A DNA stretch of 64,000 nucleotides from an uncultured Collinsella sp. (GCA_900541725.1 UQLB01000007.1:1-64000); one strand, 5' to 3'. Positions 52,436 through 62,413 are shown, numbered from the stretch's first letter. The notes: generated from the letters alone by a model not told the origin. Translations and numbers: made by a program.

Positions 52436-53767
52436 TTACAGAGCTTCCAGCGCGGCGGCGATGCGCTTCATGGCGGCATCGGCAGATGCTTGGTCGGGCG
52501 CCTCGGCCAGCACGCGGATAACCGACTCGGTTCCGCTCTTGCGCACGAGCACGCGGCCCTCGCCTGCCAGCGCAACCTCGGCCTCGGCGATGGCGTTCTG
52601 CACGCCCATGTTCTCGAGCGCGGCGTCCTTGTCCGCCACGCGCACGGCCACCTGCGCCTGCGGCAGCAGCTTGCACGGAGCCGTGAGCTGCGAGAGCGTC
52701 TCGCGCTCGGCACGAATCACTTCCATCACGCGCAGCGAGGTCATAATGCCGTCGCCCGTGCGCTCGATATCGCCAAAGATCGTATGGCCCGTCTGCTCGC
52801 CGCCCAGGCTGTAGCCGCCCTCGCGCATCTTGGCATACACGTGACGGTCGCCCACGCCGCTGGTCACGGCGCTCAGGCCGGCAAGCTCCAGCGACTTGAC
52901 AAGGCCAAAGTTACTGGCAATCGTCGGCACCACGGTACCGCCCGAGAGGCGCCCGTGCTTGTTCAGATACACGCCGCACACGTACAGGATCTGGTCGCCG
53001 TCGACCACGCGCCCGCGCTCGTCCACGGCCAGGCAGCGGTCGGCATCGCCGTCGTAGGCAAAGCCCACGTCCAGGCCCTGCTCCACCACATGGCGCTGCA
53101 GACGCTCCATATGCGTGGAGCCGCAGTCGACGTTGATGTTAAAGCCATCGGGCGCGGCATTGATCACGCGCACGTCGGCACCGAGCGCGTCAAACACCGG
53201 CTTGGCCACCGAGGAAGCCGAGCCGTTGGCGCAGTCGATACCGATCTTGACGCCCTGCAGCGAAAAGTTCGCACTTGCAATGAGCGAAGCAATGTAGCGG
53301 TTGCGGCCCTGCATGTAGTCCACCGTGGCACCGATGTGGTTGCCCGTGGCCAACGGAACTTCGCTCTTGCCATCGATGTAGTCCTCGATGAGCTCCAGTA
53401 CGTCCTCGTCCATCTTAAAACCGTCGCTATTGACGAGCTTAATGCCGTTATCGCAAAACGGGTTGTGGCTCGCGCTGATCATGATGCCGCAATCGAAGCA
53501 GCCCTCCACGGTCTGATGCGCCACGCCCGGCGTCGGGATCACGTGCAGCATATAGGCGTCCGCACCGCTCGCGACCAGACCGCTCACCAGCGCCGCCTCG
53601 AACATATAACTCGAGCGACGTGTGTCCTTGCCCACGATGACGCGTGCCTTAGCACTGCGGTTGGCGCCGTAATACCAGCCCACAAAACGGCCAATCTTAT
53701 AAGCGTGCTCTACCGTCAGCCCAACGTTGGCCTCACCGCGAAAGCCGTCGGTGCCAAAGTACTTCAT
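52436..53767 (-). CDS. glmM: Phosphoglucosamine mutase
   Basis: This 443-residue enzyme converts glucosamine-6-phosphate to glucosamine-1-phosphate for UDP-GlcNAc. The phosphoserine loop is ISASHNPFCDNGIKL, the metal site is DGDADRCLAVDE, and the sugar-binding loop is GGEQTGH. The phosphate-binding loop is VRKSGTESVIRV. It begins KYFGTDGFRG as in all GlmM. GGAGAG precedes the ATG. Confidence 0.96.
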   Translation of the reverse strand: MKYFGTDGFRGEANVGLTVEHAYKIGRFVGWYYGANRSAKARVIVGKDTRRSSYMFEAALVSGLVASGADAYMLHVIPTPGVAHQTVEGCFDCGIMISASHNPFCDNGIKLVNSDGFKMDEDVLELIEDYIDGKSEVPLATGNHIGATVDYMQGRNRYIASLIASANFSLQGVKIGIDCANGSASSVAKPVFDALGADVRVINAAPDGFNINVDCGSTHMERLQRHVVEQGLDVGFAYDGDADRCLAVDERGRVVDGDQILYVCGVYLNKHGRLSGGTVVPTIASNFGLVKSLELAGLSAVTSGVGDRHVYAKMREGGYSLGGEQTGHTIFGDIERTGDGIMTSLRVMEVIRAERETLSQLTAPCKLLPQAQVAVRVADKDAALENMGVQNAIAEAEVALAGEGRVLVRKSGTESVIRVLAEAPDQASADAAMKRIAAALEAL

Positions 53768-53780
53768 GCGCTCTCCTTAC

Positions 53781-53817
53781 AAAATAGGGGCGGACAGATT
53801 GCCTGTCCGCCCCAAAA
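53781..53817 (-). terminator. Terminator-like hairpin between the DUF4012 gene and glmM
   Basis: GGGGCGGACAG/CTGTCCGCCCC is an 11-bp perfect stem followed by TATTTTG on the minus strand, lying 14-50 bp before the glmM start. Confidence 0.65.
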
Positions 53818-53850
53818 TGGTACTCGATTATCTGCGCTACCAGAAAAACC

Positions 53851-56163
53851 CTACGCCGACGCGCTGTCGCGAGCCGCCTGGCATGTAGGGGTCTGACGCA
53901 GCGTAAGCGGCTTGTCCCCCGCCTCGGCCGACGTGGTCAGCGTATACGTGATCGTCGTCGTCTCGCCAGCATGCAGGTCAACGGTGCCCGAATAGAAGGG
54001 GATTCCATGCCACGTAGCGGCACCAAGACCAAACTGGGTACCCTCAACCGTAAGGTCACTGATGTTGCCACCCGTCGGGGCAAACAACGAGACATTCAGA
54101 CGCTCGTCGTCACGCGCGGCATCGGGTGCGCTCGCCGCAACGTAGTCGGGCAGCTTGCCAGCCTCCTCCTGCGTCATGATGTTCGTCAGGGTAACGGTGA
54201 TGCGATAGGAGCACGTGCCGTCGCCGTTCTTCACGCCCTGACCAATCTGAGTGTCGGCGTTCAGATACCAGTCGAGCTTGGAGAAGCTCAGGTTGTTAAA
54301 GTAAACGCCGGCAACGGGATCGGCACTCGGATCATCCGGATCGGGCAGCGAAGCGTCAATGCCCGTCTCTTTGATGGCATTCTGCTCATCATCGTTTCTC
54401 ATCCACGCGATCAGGCGGCCCTCTTCGGCACCGCGCTCAACGGCGCTGACAAGCTTCGTAACATCGACATCGCCGATACCGCCAAGGATCTTGTCGAAGG
54501 CAGCGCTGGCGACGGATGCAAAGATGCCGTCAGACTCCTCGACCGGATAGTTCCAGTACACATCGTGCATGAGGACCTTTGCGGCGTTGGTGCCGTCGAC
54601 AACCGTTCCGTCGGGCAGTGACACGTTACCGACCAGGCCCAGCAGATACTGCAGGAACACCGGGTCGATACCGATGACGCCATCAACGTCCTGTCCATAC
54701 TGGGACTTCCACAGCGCGGCGACACGCTGCGAGTTGCGGGGCCAATCAGGCGAATAGGTATTGCCCGAGTTGTACAGGTTACTGTGGTTGCCGAACAGCG
54801 CCTCATCCTCTTCGTCGACGCTCTCGACTGCCTCATCCTCGCTGAGTCCAATGCGGGGAACAAACTCGCCAATCGACATCTGGCCGTCAGTGACCGAAAT
54901 CAGGCCCTGCGAACCGCCAAAGCCGCCGCAAGCACGAATCTCGACGTTGTTCATGGCGTACATAAGGTAGTTGCGCGTCTGGCCGTTGGCGCCGAGCATC
55001 TGGGGAAGGACGGGGGCGACCTTCTCCGCCGCGTCAACCGCACCGTTGAGGGTGGCAAAGCCGTCCTTGGCCTTATCGACCAGCTCGGTCACCTGGGAAA
55101 TATGAGTATCGCCAATGCCCTGGACCTTCTCGTTGGCGCTCTTGAACACCTTCGAGCTGCTGGAAAGCGAATCGGCGACCGCCTGCAGCGCGGACACGTT
55201 AATCATGCCGTCCTGGAACAGCTTGCCGGGCGTGGCCTGCGAAAGGTTGTCGGCCATGGGAACCAGCGCGTTGCTCGAGACATCGGACAGGGCGTCGATC
55301 ATGGTGCGGGCTGCGTTGATGTCACTGCCATACACCGGGATAAACGATGCCGCCGTCCACAGCGGGCTCGAGGTCTCCGCCTTAATGCTGTCGCAGAGCT
55401 CATCGATCTTCTTCGCGTCGTCAGGCAGCGTCGAAAAATCGCCCGACGTGACCTTGTCCTTAAGGCCACCGACGATCTCGACAGCCTCCTTCGCTTCGCT
55501 CTTTACGGTCTTTGCCGAGTTAAGCAGCATAAAGCCGCTTGCGCCAAGCGCAACGAGAAGCACCGCGACTACAGCGGCAATAATGGCGCCGGTGTGACAC
55601 TTTTTGCGCTCGCCCTTGCGATGGCGATGACGGACCAGACCGTCAGAGGTCGAACTCGACGAAGCGTCGCTACCGTAGTTCAAGCCAAAATCGTAATAAT
55701 CTTCCTTGGAACCCGAGCCCGCAAACTCGGTACCGCTATCATCCAGGCGGGCGAACGTGCCAGTCTCGGAGGCGCCGGTGTAAATCGTGCCGAGGTTACC
55801 CGTAAGCCCCGCGCCACCGGCAGAGGGAGTATTGTTGGCGGCCTTGCCGGCATTGACGTTGCCGGCGCCATTCGCGGCGTTGGCAGCACCTGCGTTGTTC
55901 GCAGGTACCGAAGGAGCCCCGCTCGGCTGCGACGCAGAGGTTGCACCGCCCGCAAAGACATTTCCTCTTGCACGGCCGGTCTTTTTTGCCTTTTGAGACT
56001 GCTCGTACAGAGCGGTAAACATCGCCGTCTCGCCCGGGGACACGCGCTTACCGGAACCGCCCTGTCCAGCGCCGCCCGGCGCGCCGGCCTTACCAGCCCC
56101 GTTCGGACGCGGCGGAACTGCAGGGCGGCCGCTATCGCTGCCCTTAAAGTGATTACCAGCCAT
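53851..56163 (-). CDS. DUF4012-domain membrane protein
   Basis: This 770-residue protein has a disordered N-terminal 180 residues rich in G, A, N and P (GGAGQGGSGKR, ANNAGAANAANGAG), a basic patch RHRHRKGERKK, one membrane helix (GAIIAAVVAVLLVALGASGFML) and a large extracytoplasmic DUF4012 domain with YAMNNVEIRACGGFGGSQGLISVTDG. The last 120 residues form a separate beta domain. GAGG precedes the ATG at 56163. DUF4012 proteins often occur near envelope polysaccharide genes; the neighbour glmM supplies a wall precursor. Confidence 0.82.
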   Translation of the reverse strand: MAGNHFKGSDSGRPAVPPRPNGAGKAGAPGGAGQGGSGKRVSPGETAMFTALYEQSQKAKKTGRARGNVFAGGATSASQPSGAPSVPANNAGAANAANGAGNVNAGKAANNTPSAGGAGLTGNLGTIYTGASETGTFARLDDSGTEFAGSGSKEDYYDFGLNYGSDASSSSTSDGLVRHRHRKGERKKCHTGAIIAAVVAVLLVALGASGFMLLNSAKTVKSEAKEAVEIVGGLKDKVTSGDFSTLPDDAKKIDELCDSIKAETSSPLWTAASFIPVYGSDINAARTMIDALSDVSSNALVPMADNLSQATPGKLFQDGMINVSALQAVADSLSSSSKVFKSANEKVQGIGDTHISQVTELVDKAKDGFATLNGAVDAAEKVAPVLPQMLGANGQTRNYLMYAMNNVEIRACGGFGGSQGLISVTDGQMSIGEFVPRIGLSEDEAVESVDEEDEALFGNHSNLYNSGNTYSPDWPRNSQRVAALWKSQYGQDVDGVIGIDPVFLQYLLGLVGNVSLPDGTVVDGTNAAKVLMHDVYWNYPVEESDGIFASVASAAFDKILGGIGDVDVTKLVSAVERGAEEGRLIAWMRNDDEQNAIKETGIDASLPDPDDPSADPVAGVYFNNLSFSKLDWYLNADTQIGQGVKNGDGTCSYRITVTLTNIMTQEEAGKLPDYVAASAPDAARDDERLNVSLFAPTGGNISDLTVEGTQFGLGAATWHGIPFYSGTVDLHAGETTTITYTLTTSAEAGDKPLTLRQTPTCQAARDSASA

Positions 56164-56312
56164 AAAGAAATCCTCGCAATTGAGTCGCAATGAAAAAGTC
56201 CATAACGTTACTAGTTTATGGCATTTTGAGCATCGACAGCTAAACTCCAGACACGGACGTCAATTGGCGAAAATGCGGCACAACACCTTTCCCGTCTTGG
56301 CGGCGGCGCCAG

Positions 56313-57335
56313 CTACACCGTGAGGAACATCATCACGATGATCATGACAAAGCCGATAAGGTCGGTCGGCAAAAACACCGTCCCCAGCATAACGGCGCTG
56401 GTGATGGTCGCCGAAACCGGCTCCACAGTTCCGATGAGGCTCGCGCGCACCGAGCCGATGTCCTTAACGCCCTGCATATAAAGCATGTAAGCAAAAAACG
56501 AGCCGATAACCACGAACACCGCGAGCGCCTCGATGCCGGCAGCGTCGAGCGCCGGCATATGCGCCCAGGGCTGCACGAAAACGCACGAGACCACGCCCGC
56601 CGTGAGCATTGCCGAGCCCGTGACGATGGGGCTGCCGTATTCGGGCAGGATCTTGGCGGGGATCACCGCCATACACGCGGCGCTGACCGCACACATAAGA
56701 CCTGCTGCCAGGCCAAGCGGCGAGATATTCAGGCTGGTGGGGTCGCCGCCGGTGGCGATTAAAAAGGTTCCACCCAGAGCCAGGCCAATGCCGATGACTT
56801 CGCGAGTACGCGGCATGCGGCGATCGGTCACGCAGGCGTAGCCCATGATGATAACGAGCTGCAGGCACTGGAGCACCGTCGCGGTTCCGGCGTTCGTCAG
56901 GCGCACGGCCGAAAGATAGCAAAACTGGTTGAACAGCAGGCCAAAGGCGGTAAAGAGCAGCAGCTGCTTGCGATCGGCGGGTGTGGTCCAGAGCTTAATC
57001 AGGCGCTCGCGGTCGCGCGTAACAACCACGGCCATAAAGAGCAGGCCGGCGAGAATCTGACGCACGCTCATAAGCCACAGCGTATCGACATGGTAGGTAT
57101 CGAACAAAAAACTCGCGCTGGTGCCCGAGAAGCCCCAAAACGAACCGCCCACCAGCGTAGCCAAGACGCCCGTGATCATCTTGCGCGTCGAAGCGCTGTT
57201 CAGGCGGTCGCGCCATGCGCGACGGGTGTTGCGGCTGAGCTCGTCGGTGCCCTCGGGCACATCAATGTTCGATATATCGGTCATCGGCACCGAAGCCCCT
57301 GCGCCTTCGACCTGCTCGACACACTCTTTGCTCAT
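56313..57335 (-). CDS. EamA/DMT-family transporter
   Basis: This 340-residue membrane protein has ten hydrophobic helices in two EamA repeats; SFWGFSGTSASFLF and LTNAGTATVLQCLQLVIIMGYA in the first and IGTVEPVSATITSAVMLG in the second are typical. It probably exports a metabolite or amino acid; the substrate is unknown. GGGGGAG selects the ATG at 57335, removing 69 upstream codons that read through non-coding DNA. The first 60 residues form an acidic cytoplasmic tail. The 57336-57566 gap shows no further gene. Confidence 0.85.
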   Translation of the reverse strand: MSKECVEQVEGAGASVPMTDISNIDVPEGTDELSRNTRRAWRDRLNSASTRKMITGVLATLVGGSFWGFSGTSASFLFDTYHVDTLWLMSVRQILAGLLFMAVVVTRDRERLIKLWTTPADRKQLLLFTAFGLLFNQFCYLSAVRLTNAGTATVLQCLQLVIIMGYACVTDRRMPRTREVIGIGLALGGTFLIATGGDPTSLNISPLGLAAGLMCAVSAACMAVIPAKILPEYGSPIVTGSAMLTAGVVSCVFVQPWAHMPALDAAGIEALAVFVVIGSFFAYMLYMQGVKDIGSVRASLIGTVEPVSATITSAVMLGTVFLPTDLIGFVMIIVMMFLTV

Positions 57336-57566
57336 TCCACTCCCCCGAAACAGTCTGGAAGCAATTCGGCTTACCTTACCACGGCGAAGGCACCAGCTGG
57401 AGGCTTGTCCGCTTATCGGTAGGACAATTCCGCAGGTGTCTTTCCATAGCTCGATACCGCAATGGCCTTGCATTATGCGACAGCCAAATCGCGGCAGCAG
57501 GCTCTTTTGAAATGGATGCGACAAAGCCCCCGAATTCCACAATGTAAGCGATTTTTAAAAATGTTC

Positions 57567-57595
57567 TTGCCACCGAGTTCAGGCTCCGTTATATT
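57567..57595 (+). promoter_or_regulatory. tRNA-Val promoter
   Basis: TTGCCA and TATATT at 17-bp spacing, 30 bp before the tRNA. Confidence 0.75.
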
Positions 57596-57624
57596 ATCCC
57601 TTGCGCGCTTGCGCACCCTTGATC

Positions 57625-57699
57625 GGGCGTTTAGCTCAGGGGGAGAGCGCTTCCCTGACACGGAAGAGGTCAGAAGTTCAAATCTTCTAACGCCCACCA
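57625..57699 (+). tRNA. tRNA-Val(GAC)
   Basis: This 75-base gene includes CCA. Acceptor GGGCGTT/AACGCCC, anticodon GAC in CTTCCCTGACACGGAAG, T-arm AGAAGTTCAAATCTTCT. The only plus-strand tRNA in the window, and it has no duplicated module. Confidence 0.97.
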
Positions 57700-57707
57700 A
57701 ATGTTCG

Positions 57708-57743
57708 CAGCTCAGAGGCTATGTCCTCTGGGCTGTTTTGTTT
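57708..57743 (+). terminator. Terminator of tRNA-Val
   Basis: CAGCTCAGAGG and CCTCTGGGCTG pair (one G-U) around CTATGT, followed by TTTTGTTTT. Confidence 0.9.
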
Positions 57744-57925
57744 TATGTCGCCAAATTAGCTGGCAGCTCCAACCGCCCAACTAGCCAAAAGCCGACCATC
57801 TACTTGCCGATCTATCCATCGGCATAACCAATCAGTTCGCACCGCAGCTTCTCGGCAAAACGCCGCGATGTCTGCGCCCTGCGGTATCCTTGAGCCACTT
57901 ACACCTGCAGCACCAAGGAGCCGCC

Positions 57926-58612
57926 ATGCGCACCGAGCTCGATGTCCCCTTTTCGCACAAAGAAGAAGCCAAGGCGCTGGGCGCCAAATGGGACCGGACC
58001 AAAAAGATCTGGTATGTACCCAGCGGCGTCAACCCCGAGCCCTTTGCCGAGTGGCTGCCCGGTGTTGACCGATCCGACCCCTCAGCACCGTATATATATC
58101 TAGTACTGGGCAAGCGCGAGTGCTGGAAGTGTCACAAAGAGACCTCGGTCGCGGCCTTCGGCATTCCCTATCGAGCCGATAACGACGAGAGCATCGCCAT
58201 CGCGCACGCGCCCAACGAAGCCGGGCACATTGCCATCGACACGGCCAACGCCAACGCACTCGCCATCGTGCCCGCTCTTGGCTGCGTGCCGGGCGAGATC
58301 CGCGACTACCTTCATAAGCGCTGCGGCTACAAGCCCGTAGGCGCGCGAGCCTCCAAAGCCCCGTCGCTCGGCAACACGTGCACCAGTTGCGACGCGCTGC
58401 AAGGCAGCCGCTATCTGTTCGAGGAGCCCTCGTCCCCGTTTGCCCTCACTGCCATCAACAAGCTGCCGGCACTGGAGTTTATACGCGTCGAAGTTACCGG
58501 CGTCTTTGGCGTCCCGGCCACGCGTACCGACTTTGACCAGGCGCTCTTTACCTGGGCACGCGACCATCACGCCGAGTTCCACAAGCAACTCGGTGAGGGG
58601 ATTTATTTGTAG
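57926..58612 (+). CDS. DUF5710-domain protein
   Basis: This 228-residue cytoplasmic protein begins with the DUF5710 pattern LDVPFSHKEEAKALGAKWDRTKKIWYVPSGVNPEPF. A zinc-like cysteine pair follows (RECWKCHKETSV), and later CTSCDALQGSRYLFEEPSSPF. The N-terminal domain is found in DNA-processing and toxin-linked proteins, but the role here is unknown. AAGGAG selects the ATG at 57926. It starts the accessory stretch after tRNA-Val; the 57744-57925 gap shows no feature. Confidence 0.75.
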   Translation: MRTELDVPFSHKEEAKALGAKWDRTKKIWYVPSGVNPEPFAEWLPGVDRSDPSAPYIYLVLGKRECWKCHKETSVAAFGIPYRADNDESIAIAHAPNEAGHIAIDTANANALAIVPALGCVPGEIRDYLHKRCGYKPVGARASKAPSLGNTCTSCDALQGSRYLFEEPSSPFALTAINKLPALEFIRVEVTGVFGVPATRTDFDQALFTWARDHHAEFHKQLGEGIYL

Positions 58613-58649
58613 AGGCAAAAGACACTCACAGCCAACTCCTCCGCATCAC

Positions 58650-58934
58650 CTATCCCTCGTCGCCGGCGTCGTACACGATATCGAGGCCACAAATAGGGCA
58701 TTTCTCCGGATACACCGGCATATGAACGCCTGTCCGTTTTCTCACTTCGTCGCTGAGTCTGTCGCGCGCATCGATGAACCGAATGTCGAGACACGGTATT
58801 TGCGAGCCGCAGCAAGGGCAGGTGACGACAAACGACCCGCAATCAACCTCTACGCTCGGAAACATATTGTTGTCTATAAGGGCACACGGCAGTTTTCCGT
58901 ACTTCCCCATCGCAATATCGCCTCGCCAGCTCAT
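58650..58934 (-). CDS. Zinc-ribbon-like small protein
   Basis: This 94-residue protein has two cysteine knuckles, CPCCGSQIPC near residue 38 and CPICGLDIVYD near the end, suggesting one structural zinc. No other domain is visible. GGGGAG selects the ATG at 58934. It is convergent with the DUF5710 gene and follows the HNH endonuclease gene in the same direction. Confidence 0.6.
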   Translation of the reverse strand: MSWRGDIAMGKYGKLPCALIDNNMFPSVEVDCGSFVVTCPCCGSQIPCLDIRFIDARDRLSDEVRKRTGVHMPVYPEKCPICGLDIVYDAGDEG

Positions 58935-59056
58935 ACACGCTCCCCTCTCGCTATACAAATCAGGAAGAGCATGCACCGGCGGGTGGGCGCGATATTGCAT
59001 CGCCACGCGATCCGATCAAACAACACGATTGTCAAAGAATGCCAAAGCCAAATACG

Positions 59057-60139
59057 CTAATACGGCAGAAGCCCCGCCTTTTCACGCTTCTTTTCCGAGC
59101 GATCGAACTCAATGCGATGGGCCTCAAGAAACACCGTATTGGGTCGCCACTGACGCTCATTCGGCTGCCTTAGCGTCGCACCCGCAAAGGAAACGTAGTC
59201 GGTCTTATCCAGCAGGTACGATCCGCACAGCCGATATTCGCCGCAAACAGGCTCAAACGAAATCAGGTGAGCATCAAATAGGGAATGAAGATCGCGCCGA
59301 AGCAGAATACCGTTGCTGGCAACCTGCGATTTGGGTCCCGAGTAATTCTCGATATGTGCAGCCTCCAGAGCTTCACTGACGCCGCAGTCCGACACCGCGC
59401 AACGGCCATCATAGGCGGCAACGAGCTGCTTGCGGAACCATTGCTGCCCCAATCGCTCGCGCCTTAACGCATAGCGGACCTTTTCGTCGTCGGTCGCACC
59501 CTGTCCGGCAAACTCAATATCGACGGGTATGTGCTTCAGATAACTCATGTCGGGCGCAAAACGAGGGTCCGGTCCGCCTTTATGAACAGGACCGTGCAGA
59601 ACAAACCATCCATTTTCGGGCTCGAACCGCTCAACAAACGCAAGGCCGAGCACCTTATAGCCCACCTCGGTTGCAAATATGACTCCGACTGGGACGCCAC
59701 ATTCCATGCAGTTGAGCATTTTACGGTTGTAATTCTGGTCTCGAGAACCAACGGCTCCTGGCGCTTGGACCGAATACTTAATGACCCACGTACCGTCATC
59801 CAAATAGAGCGGAGGCACATCGGTGTAGAAGCTCTTTTTAGAGTTATGGACCGAAAGCGCAAAGATCTTATTGGGATCTTGCTTCACCCGATCCTGGCCC
59901 GGCCAGAAGATCCCTGAATCCCGCGTTACGGGAAAGAAGTCCGAGCCAATTCTCAAACGGTACTGATACTGAGGACTATCTTCCTTGGTGTGGTGCGGAA
60001 GGCTGGTCCAAACGCCGCCGCGCTGTTCCTCACCCAGAAACCACTCCCATGCCTCAACGTATTCGGAAGGCACGAGACTGCAGGCGCGGTCATAGCTTGG
60101 TCCATCCATCAACGGAACAGCAAGGTCAATGTCGTTCAT
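59057..60139 (-). CDS. HNH endonuclease (HNH_2 type)
   Basis: This 360-residue protein ends in an HNH_2 nuclease domain: FRKQLVAAYDGRCAVSDCGVSEALEAAHIENYSG, then NGILLRRDLHSLFDAHLISF, which provide the H-N-H residues and a zinc-binding cysteine pair. The N-terminal 200 residues (KIFALSVHNSKKSFY, GYKVLGLAFVERFEPENGWFVLHG) look like an SRA/target-reading domain. A modification-dependent restriction enzyme is the best guess. AGGTG favours the ATG at 60139. No methyltransferase is adjacent. Confidence 0.75.
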   Translation of the reverse strand: MNDIDLAVPLMDGPSYDRACSLVPSEYVEAWEWFLGEEQRGGVWTSLPHHTKEDSPQYQYRLRIGSDFFPVTRDSGIFWPGQDRVKQDPNKIFALSVHNSKKSFYTDVPPLYLDDGTWVIKYSVQAPGAVGSRDQNYNRKMLNCMECGVPVGVIFATEVGYKVLGLAFVERFEPENGWFVLHGPVHKGGPDPRFAPDMSYLKHIPVDIEFAGQGATDDEKVRYALRRERLGQQWFRKQLVAAYDGRCAVSDCGVSEALEAAHIENYSGPKSQVASNGILLRRDLHSLFDAHLISFEPVCGEYRLCGSYLLDKTDYVSFAGATLRQPNERQWRPNTVFLEAHRIEFDRSEKKREKAGLLPY

Positions 60140-60354
60140 CGCCAGCACCTACAACCATACGAACGCGAGTCATGCCCCTCAATAATATGGCCGAGAGTCA
60201 ATTATTACGAGATCTCATTCCGCGATCGGCACATCGTTGATGCTCTCGGTTTGCCGCTGGCGCGCTTGTACCCCGCTACCCCACTTCCCTGTATACTGAT
60301 GTAGCACGTGTTTCATCCGGGCTTGTTGGGCCGGGTCGTTCATGGGAGGTTCTT

Positions 60355-60846
60355 GTGGCTGTTTCGAATCCGCCTAAGGGAAGCGTTTCTTCTTCGTCCA
60401 TCAAGCCGGTTACGCGCAAGGCCGTGCGTTGCCAGCGCGAGGTCGCTTGGCTTGTCACGCAGGCGGCGGGCAGGCTTGTGGCGACCACTCAGGACGTCAA
60501 TGCGCCTACGCCGAGCTTTGTGTTAGCGGCGGCGCTGGATTTTGTGCGCCAATTGGAGGTTGCCGCGCAGGATGCCAACGGCCACCTCGACTACCAGAAC
60601 GTTATGGCGCCCGACCTGCAAACGTTCTGCCACATGGCCAAGTTGCCTGCCGCGCCCAATGCGCTTTCGGACGCAGGCTACATGTTTACGCTCTCGGGCG
60701 CGGACCTTATCCGCGACATCTATGCATACTGCAGCGAGCTCGCCGAGCGCCACGTCTTTGACGCGGCAGAAGTCAAACCGGGAAATGTCATCAAGCTGGT
60801 TCTTAGGCTGTTCCTGATAGACGGGTTCGGGGCCATGCCGGCGTAA
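60355..60846 (+). CDS. Hypothetical protein, 163 residues
   Basis: A GTG start with GGGAGG upstream and a TATACT box about 65 bp before it support this as a real gene. The protein is mostly helical and soluble, with a Ser/Pro-rich first 20 residues, then RKAVRCQREVAWLVTQAAGRLV and AGYMFTLSGADLIRDIYAYCSELAE. No family is recognised. It is divergent from the HNH nuclease gene and convergent with the AlbA_2 gene. Confidence 0.65.
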   Translation: MAVSNPPKGSVSSSSIKPVTRKAVRCQREVAWLVTQAAGRLVATTQDVNAPTPSFVLAAALDFVRQLEVAAQDANGHLDYQNVMAPDLQTFCHMAKLPAAPNALSDAGYMFTLSGADLIRDIYAYCSELAERHVFDAAEVKPGNVIKLVLRLFLIDGFGAMPA

Positions 60847-60946
60847 GCCGAGTCTTTAGCATCACCGTCGACTGGGCAACAACCGCTTTACCTTAATGGA
60901 CGCCAATCGAGGGTCGATTATTGGGTCGCCTCGTCCACTAACGCAT

Positions 60947-62413
60947 CTATCCCACGCGCTCCGACAGTCGATACTTGCGGTTGCGGCTCGTCGCCGGCGC
61001 CGTGGGCTCAAGCTCGCCTTGAGCAATGAGCGCGTTGACGCGCGACCTAACCTGGGAAATTGTGAGCCCTGTGTGCTCTGCCAGCTCGCGCGTCCCCAGC
61101 TCGCCGTAGTGTTTGAGTGCCGTCACAATTAAGCCCCCGCCATGATCGACCGGCTCGATCTTTGAACGGTAAAGTACGACCTTGAACCGATCGAATCCCG
61201 GGCAGAACAGGGGCCCGGCCAGACCATGCGCGCGCATGGCATCGATCATCATCGGGATGCCCGAGCCATTGCCCTCAGCCGGCGAACCTGCGCCATCCGG
61301 CAGCGGGACAATCGACATGAGCTTCACAAGCGTCGCGTTACGGCATCGGGAGCTGCCGTCAAACAAGTTCTCGCGAGTCTTTCCCCCGTAAAGGCCGCCA
61401 GGATTTGTCACCTCGACACGATCATCAAAGACGTCGACGGCAATCGATTGTCCACAGAACCGATCCCCGTATTCTCGATGGATTACAGCGTTGGCGATTG
61501 CCTCGCGCAGAACCTCCTCGGGAATCTCAAGCGAGTCGACACGCGAGACGCCTTGGACGGTCGAGGTTCGCCGCAAATTCTTGGCGACGGCTGCGACGGC
61601 ATCCGAGATCATCTCGCCCAACGTTCCCTCACAGATTGTGCGGTCCATGAACCTCAGCGACCCCGCCATGCCCTTCTGAGTTCCCGCATGGACAGCCACG
61701 TCAATGAAGAGCTTGGGATAGAACTGCTGAGGGTAGGTGCCCACAACTAGGAGTCCAGCCTTGGTGACATTGCCCTGGGAATCAAGGATATTTAGGCGCT
61801 CCAGCTTCGTTTGTTTGTCCGGCGCGCCGCGCATTGCCCGGGGCGTCAACGAGAAAGCCCGATCTATCGTACGGTCGACCAGCGTCTCGTCGAGATTGTC
61901 CGCGCCCGCACCCGCCACCGCGTCCCGATCGCTCGGAGTCGCTCGACCGTATGACGCCAATGCGAGCACCTCGGTCGATGAAAGCGGCACATCTTTGTCA
62001 TCGATGCGCTTGTAGCTGCCGCCCTGGGCGCCCCGCTCTATGACATAGCAGGGCTTGCTCGACGGATCGAGCTCCTCAATCGTAATGACGAGAACGATGA
62101 CGTCCTGAAGCTCCACTCGCTCGATCGTGTATTTAGGCGGATTGGCCAGCTTTCCTCGACCGCCCGCATCACCCATGCCTGACACAAATTGGTTGAGCAC
62201 TTTCTCGGTCTCGAAGTTCTCAACCGGGACAAAACCTGCGCGCTCACTCACTCCGAGCACGATGATTCCGCCGGCAGTGTTCGCGAATGCGCTCACCGTT
62301 TCCCACACATCGCGGGAAAGCGTCGTGGCGCTCTCCTTCACTTCGACGTTAAGATCATCCGAGCCCATACGCCTTAAAGACTCAAGCAGACCGGTCAGCT
62401 CGTTTTCGTTCAT
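60947..62413 (-). CDS. AlbA_2/Schlafen-like ATP-binding regulator
   Basis: This 488-residue protein has an N-terminal AlbA_2 domain (VEVKESATTLSRDVWETVSAFANTAGGIIVLGVSE), a middle region, a GHKL-type ATP-binding section (EVLREAIANAVIHREYGD, then GSGIPMMIDAMRAHGL) and a C-terminal winged helix (LGTRELAEHTGLTISQVRSRVNALIAQGEL). Such proteins are widespread putative regulators or defence factors. AAAGGA selects the ATG at 62413. Its promoter region has a striking hairpin made of ATCTCTC repeats. Confidence 0.82.
   Translation of the reverse strand: MNENELTGLLESLRRMGSDDLNVEVKESATTLSRDVWETVSAFANTAGGIIVLGVSERAGFVPVENFETEKVLNQFVSGMGDAGGRGKLANPPKYTIERVELQDVIVLVITIEELDPSSKPCYVIERGAQGGSYKRIDDKDVPLSSTEVLALASYGRATPSDRDAVAGAGADNLDETLVDRTIDRAFSLTPRAMRGAPDKQTKLERLNILDSQGNVTKAGLLVVGTYPQQFYPKLFIDVAVHAGTQKGMAGSLRFMDRTICEGTLGEMISDAVAAVAKNLRRTSTVQGVSRVDSLEIPEEVLREAIANAVIHREYGDRFCGQSIAVDVFDDRVEVTNPGGLYGGKTRENLFDGSSRCRNATLVKLMSIVPLPDGAGSPAEGNGSGIPMMIDAMRAHGLAGPLFCPGFDRFKVVLYRSKIEPVDHGGGLIVTALKHYGELGTRELAEHTGLTISQVRSRVNALIAQGELEPTAPATSRNRKYRLSERVG

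Noticed and set aside
57890..57925. Upstream ATG of the DUF5710 gene
   Set aside because: No binding site; AAGGAG and the domain boundary both point to 57926.
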